A stretch of 6,867 nucleotides of DNA from Thermoplasmata archaeon. GTDB lineage: Archaea; Thermoplasmatota; Thermoplasmata; Thermoplasmatales; Thermoplasmataceae. Both the position numbers and the translations under genes were made by a program. The notes below the pieces were generated by a model that saw only the letters and a program-made list of their open reading frames with translations, had not been told where the DNA came from and ran no database searches. The stretch is from the NCBI GenBank assembly GCA_021835185.1, contig JAKBQO010000077.1, positions 1 to 6,867 of the forward strand, read 5' to 3'. Positions 5,475 to 6,867 of the stretch are shown here, piece after piece. Numbering within the stretch: the first letter of the stretch is position 1; every line of letters starts with the position of its first letter.

Positions 5475-6764
5475 ATGGCTATTGAAAATAAACTGGCTGA
5501 ATTTATTACAGGGGTATCCTATAACAGTATAGGAGAAGACGTAAAGCATGAAGTAAAGCGAAGATTCATAGATGCTCTTGGAGTTGCCTATTCATCTATA
5601 GATTCTCCGGCGGCGTTAAAAATAAAAAAAATGATAGGATTATATCCTGGCAATGCCAAGATTATAGGCATGGGCACATCATCTCCCGATTATTCTGCAT
5701 TCTTAAATTCATTATTTATAAGATATATGGATTTTAATGACACCTATCTTTCCCTTGAACCACTGCATCCAAGCGATATGTTTGGACCACTGGTATCACT
5801 CTCTTCCATTTTCAACAAAACAGGAAAAGACCTGATCACAGCAGCAGCAGTCGGTTATGAAATAGGCACAAGGCTATGCGACTCCACCTCTCTCAGGGCA
5901 AAAGGTTATGATCATGTCAATTTTACAGAAATAGCCATGGCAGCAGCACTTTCCAGGTTGCTGGAATTTGATGAAAGCCAGACAATAAATGCAATATCAA
6001 TAGCTCTTGTTCCCCATGTGGCATTAAGGCAGCCAAGGGTTGGTGGTCTCACAATGTGGAAGGCGGGCGCAGCAGCAAATAGCGCCAGAAATTCAGTTTT
6101 CGGGACCCTGGCAACATTGTATGGATTTACATCGCCAACCGAGCCATTGTCAGGCAAAATGGGGTTCAAAAACATAGTTGCCCCTGATATGGATTTCTCA
6201 AAACTGGAGGGCAGCAAAGTTAATGGAATTATGAGAACATACGTTAAGAAATATCCTGTTGAATACCATGCCATGGCTGCAGTTGAAGCTTCATTGAAAC
6301 TTGTTAATGACATTGATTTGCATCATACCGATTCAATAGAAGTTTATACCTATGAGGCAGCAGTTTCTATACTGGCTGATAAGGAGAAATGGCATCCGGA
6401 AAACAAGGAAACCGCAGACCATAGCCTTCCCTTCATCATAGCTTCTACTCTGGTCAATAAGGATTTCTGGGTAAACAATTATAATGATATAAGAAATAAG
6501 CAGATTTCTGAACTGATGGGAAAAATCCACGTAACAGAGTTGAAGGAATTCACAGAACAGTATCCGGATAAATTGCCCATAAGACTCGAAGCAAAGTGCA
6601 ATGGAAAGAAGATTGAAAGCGAGATAGAAATACCCAGAGGGCATTATAAGAATCCTATGGATGACAGGGAAATCGAATCAAAATTTGTCAGGCTTACAGG
6701 AATTACAGATTCCCTAAAGGATATGTGGACAATGGAAGACAGGGAGGTGTCGGAACTTGTCTAA
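5475..6764 (+). CDS. prpD: MmgE/PrpD family protein, probable 2-methylcitrate dehydratase
   Basis: The 429-residue product spans the whole MmgE/PrpD family at its normal length. PrpD dehydrates 2-methylcitrate to 2-methyl-cis-aconitate in the cytoplasmic methylcitrate cycle, which turns propionyl-CoA into pyruvate and succinate. Conserved blocks are RYMDFNDTY (83-91), HPSDMFGP (98-105), MWKAGAAANSARNSVF (194-209), and the ETADHSLP signature (312-319), followed by GHYKNP (389-394) near the end. The ATG at 5475 is preferred over the in-frame TTG (5457) and ATG (5460), because the TATA box position fits it and because the added residues MMLLFI are not family-like. The last 8 nt overlap the start of prpB, which gives specific support for PrpD over other family members such as immune-responsive cis-aconitate decarboxylase homologues. 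Exact substrate is inferred from that pairing. Confidence 0.9.
   Translation: MAIENKLAEFITGVSYNSIGEDVKHEVKRRFIDALGVAYSSIDSPAALKIKKMIGLYPGNAKIIGMGTSSPDYSAFLNSLFIRYMDFNDTYLSLEPLHPSDMFGPLVSLSSIFNKTGKDLITAAAVGYEIGTRLCDSTSLRAKGYDHVNFTEIAMAAALSRLLEFDESQTINAISIALVPHVALRQPRVGGLTMWKAGAAANSARNSVFGTLATLYGFTSPTEPLSGKMGFKNIVAPDMDFSKLEGSKVNGIMRTYVKKYPVEYHAMAAVEASLKLVNDIDLHHTDSIEVYTYEAAVSILADKEKWHPENKETADHSLPFIIASTLVNKDFWVNNYNDIRNKQISELMGKIHVTELKEFTEQYPDKLPIRLEAKCNGKKIESEIEIPRGHYKNPMDDREIESKFVRLTGITDSLKDMWTMEDREVSELV
6743..6749 (+). promoter_or_regulatory. Strong Shine-Dalgarno that sets the TTG start of prpB
   Basis: GGAGGTG matches seven consecutive bases of the archaeal consensus GGAGGTGAT and lies 7 nt before TTG at 6757, inside the prpD coding region. 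It is the best ribosome site in the window. It identifies the unusual TTG as the start of the downstream gene. Confidence 0.75.
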
Positions 6765-6867
6765 TCTTCTCGACAATAAATTTTTATCTGTTCCAGGCGT
6801 TTATAATCCGTTTTCTGCCATGTTGGCAGAGAGGAAAGGCTTTAAGGCTGTATATCTGTCCGGTGGT
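6757..6867 (+). CDS. prpB: Methylisocitrate lyase / PEP mutase family protein (5' end only)
   Basis: Only the first 37 codons are in the window. The translation, starting SNLLDNKFLSVPGVYNP and reaching FKAVYLSGG, matches the N-terminus of the methylisocitrate lyase / isocitrate lyase / PEP mutase superfamily. In that family a VPGxxNxxSA segment and a GFxAxYxSG strand begin the TIM barrel. Methylisocitrate lyase splits 2-methylisocitrate into pyruvate and succinate, the last step of the methylcitrate cycle. The gene overlaps the end of prpD by 8 nt and has a strong ribosome site, so translation is probably coupled. The start codon is TTG. The catalytic KKCGH-like region is beyond the window, so lyase versus another superfamily activity is decided mainly by the prpD neighbour. 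Confidence 0.82.
   Translation, partial: MSNLLDNKFLSVPGVYNPFSAMLAERKGFKAVYLSGG

Noticed and set aside
5912..6644. Two antisense open frames (5912-6313 and 6333-6644) inside prpD
   Set aside because: Both are antisense to highly conserved PrpD motifs, have no ribosome site or promoter of note, and have no recognisable domain; they are by-products of codon bias.
1..6867. Search for tRNA, rRNA, CRISPR, insertion sequences, toxin-antitoxin or defence genes
   Set aside because: Gaps between genes are all under 160 bp and show no cloverleaf, spaced repeat array, transposase or terminal inverted repeats. The only direct repeat is the two-copy 30-bp element, which is too few and promoter-like to be CRISPR.

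Overview
The window reads as chromosomal DNA of a thermoacidophilic archaeon, most likely a member of the Thermoplasmatales (Ferroplasma/Acidiplasma-like). The reasons are low GC, frequent ATA and AGG codons, TATA boxes about 25 nt upstream of start codons (leaderless transcripts), an extracytoplasmic protein dense in N-glycosylation sequons, and a thioredoxin reductase of the kind known from Thermoplasma. The taxonomic call is inference from these traits; no rRNA or other marker is present.

Layout. (1) Positions 1-640, minus strand: the N-terminal 213 residues of a GlcD/D-lactate-dehydrogenase-type FAD oxidase, cut by the window edge. (2) Positions 641-797: a divergent promoter region with an exact 30-bp direct repeat. 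(3) 798-2153, plus: an MFS transporter of the sugar-porter/metabolite-symporter type. (4) 2117-2527, minus: MoaE, the large subunit of molybdopterin synthase, overlapping the transporter tail to tail by 37 bp. (5) 2573-2941, minus: a small winged-helix regulator of TrmB-like type. (6) 2942-3080: divergent control region with an imperfect 33-bp palindrome. (7) 3081-4404, plus: thioredoxin and thioredoxin reductase in an operon. (8) 4528-5367, minus: a membrane-anchored DUF929-like protein. (9) 5475-6867, plus: a prpD-prpB operon (MmgE/PrpD dehydratase and the start of methylisocitrate lyase), the latter running off the window.

How the genes fit together. The thioredoxin pair forms a disulfide-reduction module, and the divergent regulator with the palindrome beside it is the natural candidate for its control. 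The reductase lacks the arginines that bind the NADPH 2'-phosphate, so its electron donor is an open question. The DUF929 protein has a thioredoxin-fold-like CPxx site outside the membrane, but with only one cysteine. The prpD-prpB pair indicates propionyl-CoA disposal through the methylcitrate cycle. The divergent FAD oxidase and MFS transporter suggest uptake and oxidation of a 2-hydroxy acid, which is inference only. No tRNA, rRNA, CRISPR array, insertion sequence or defence system was seen. The most unusual non-coding features are the duplicated promoter element at 691-786 and the palindrome at 2972-3004.
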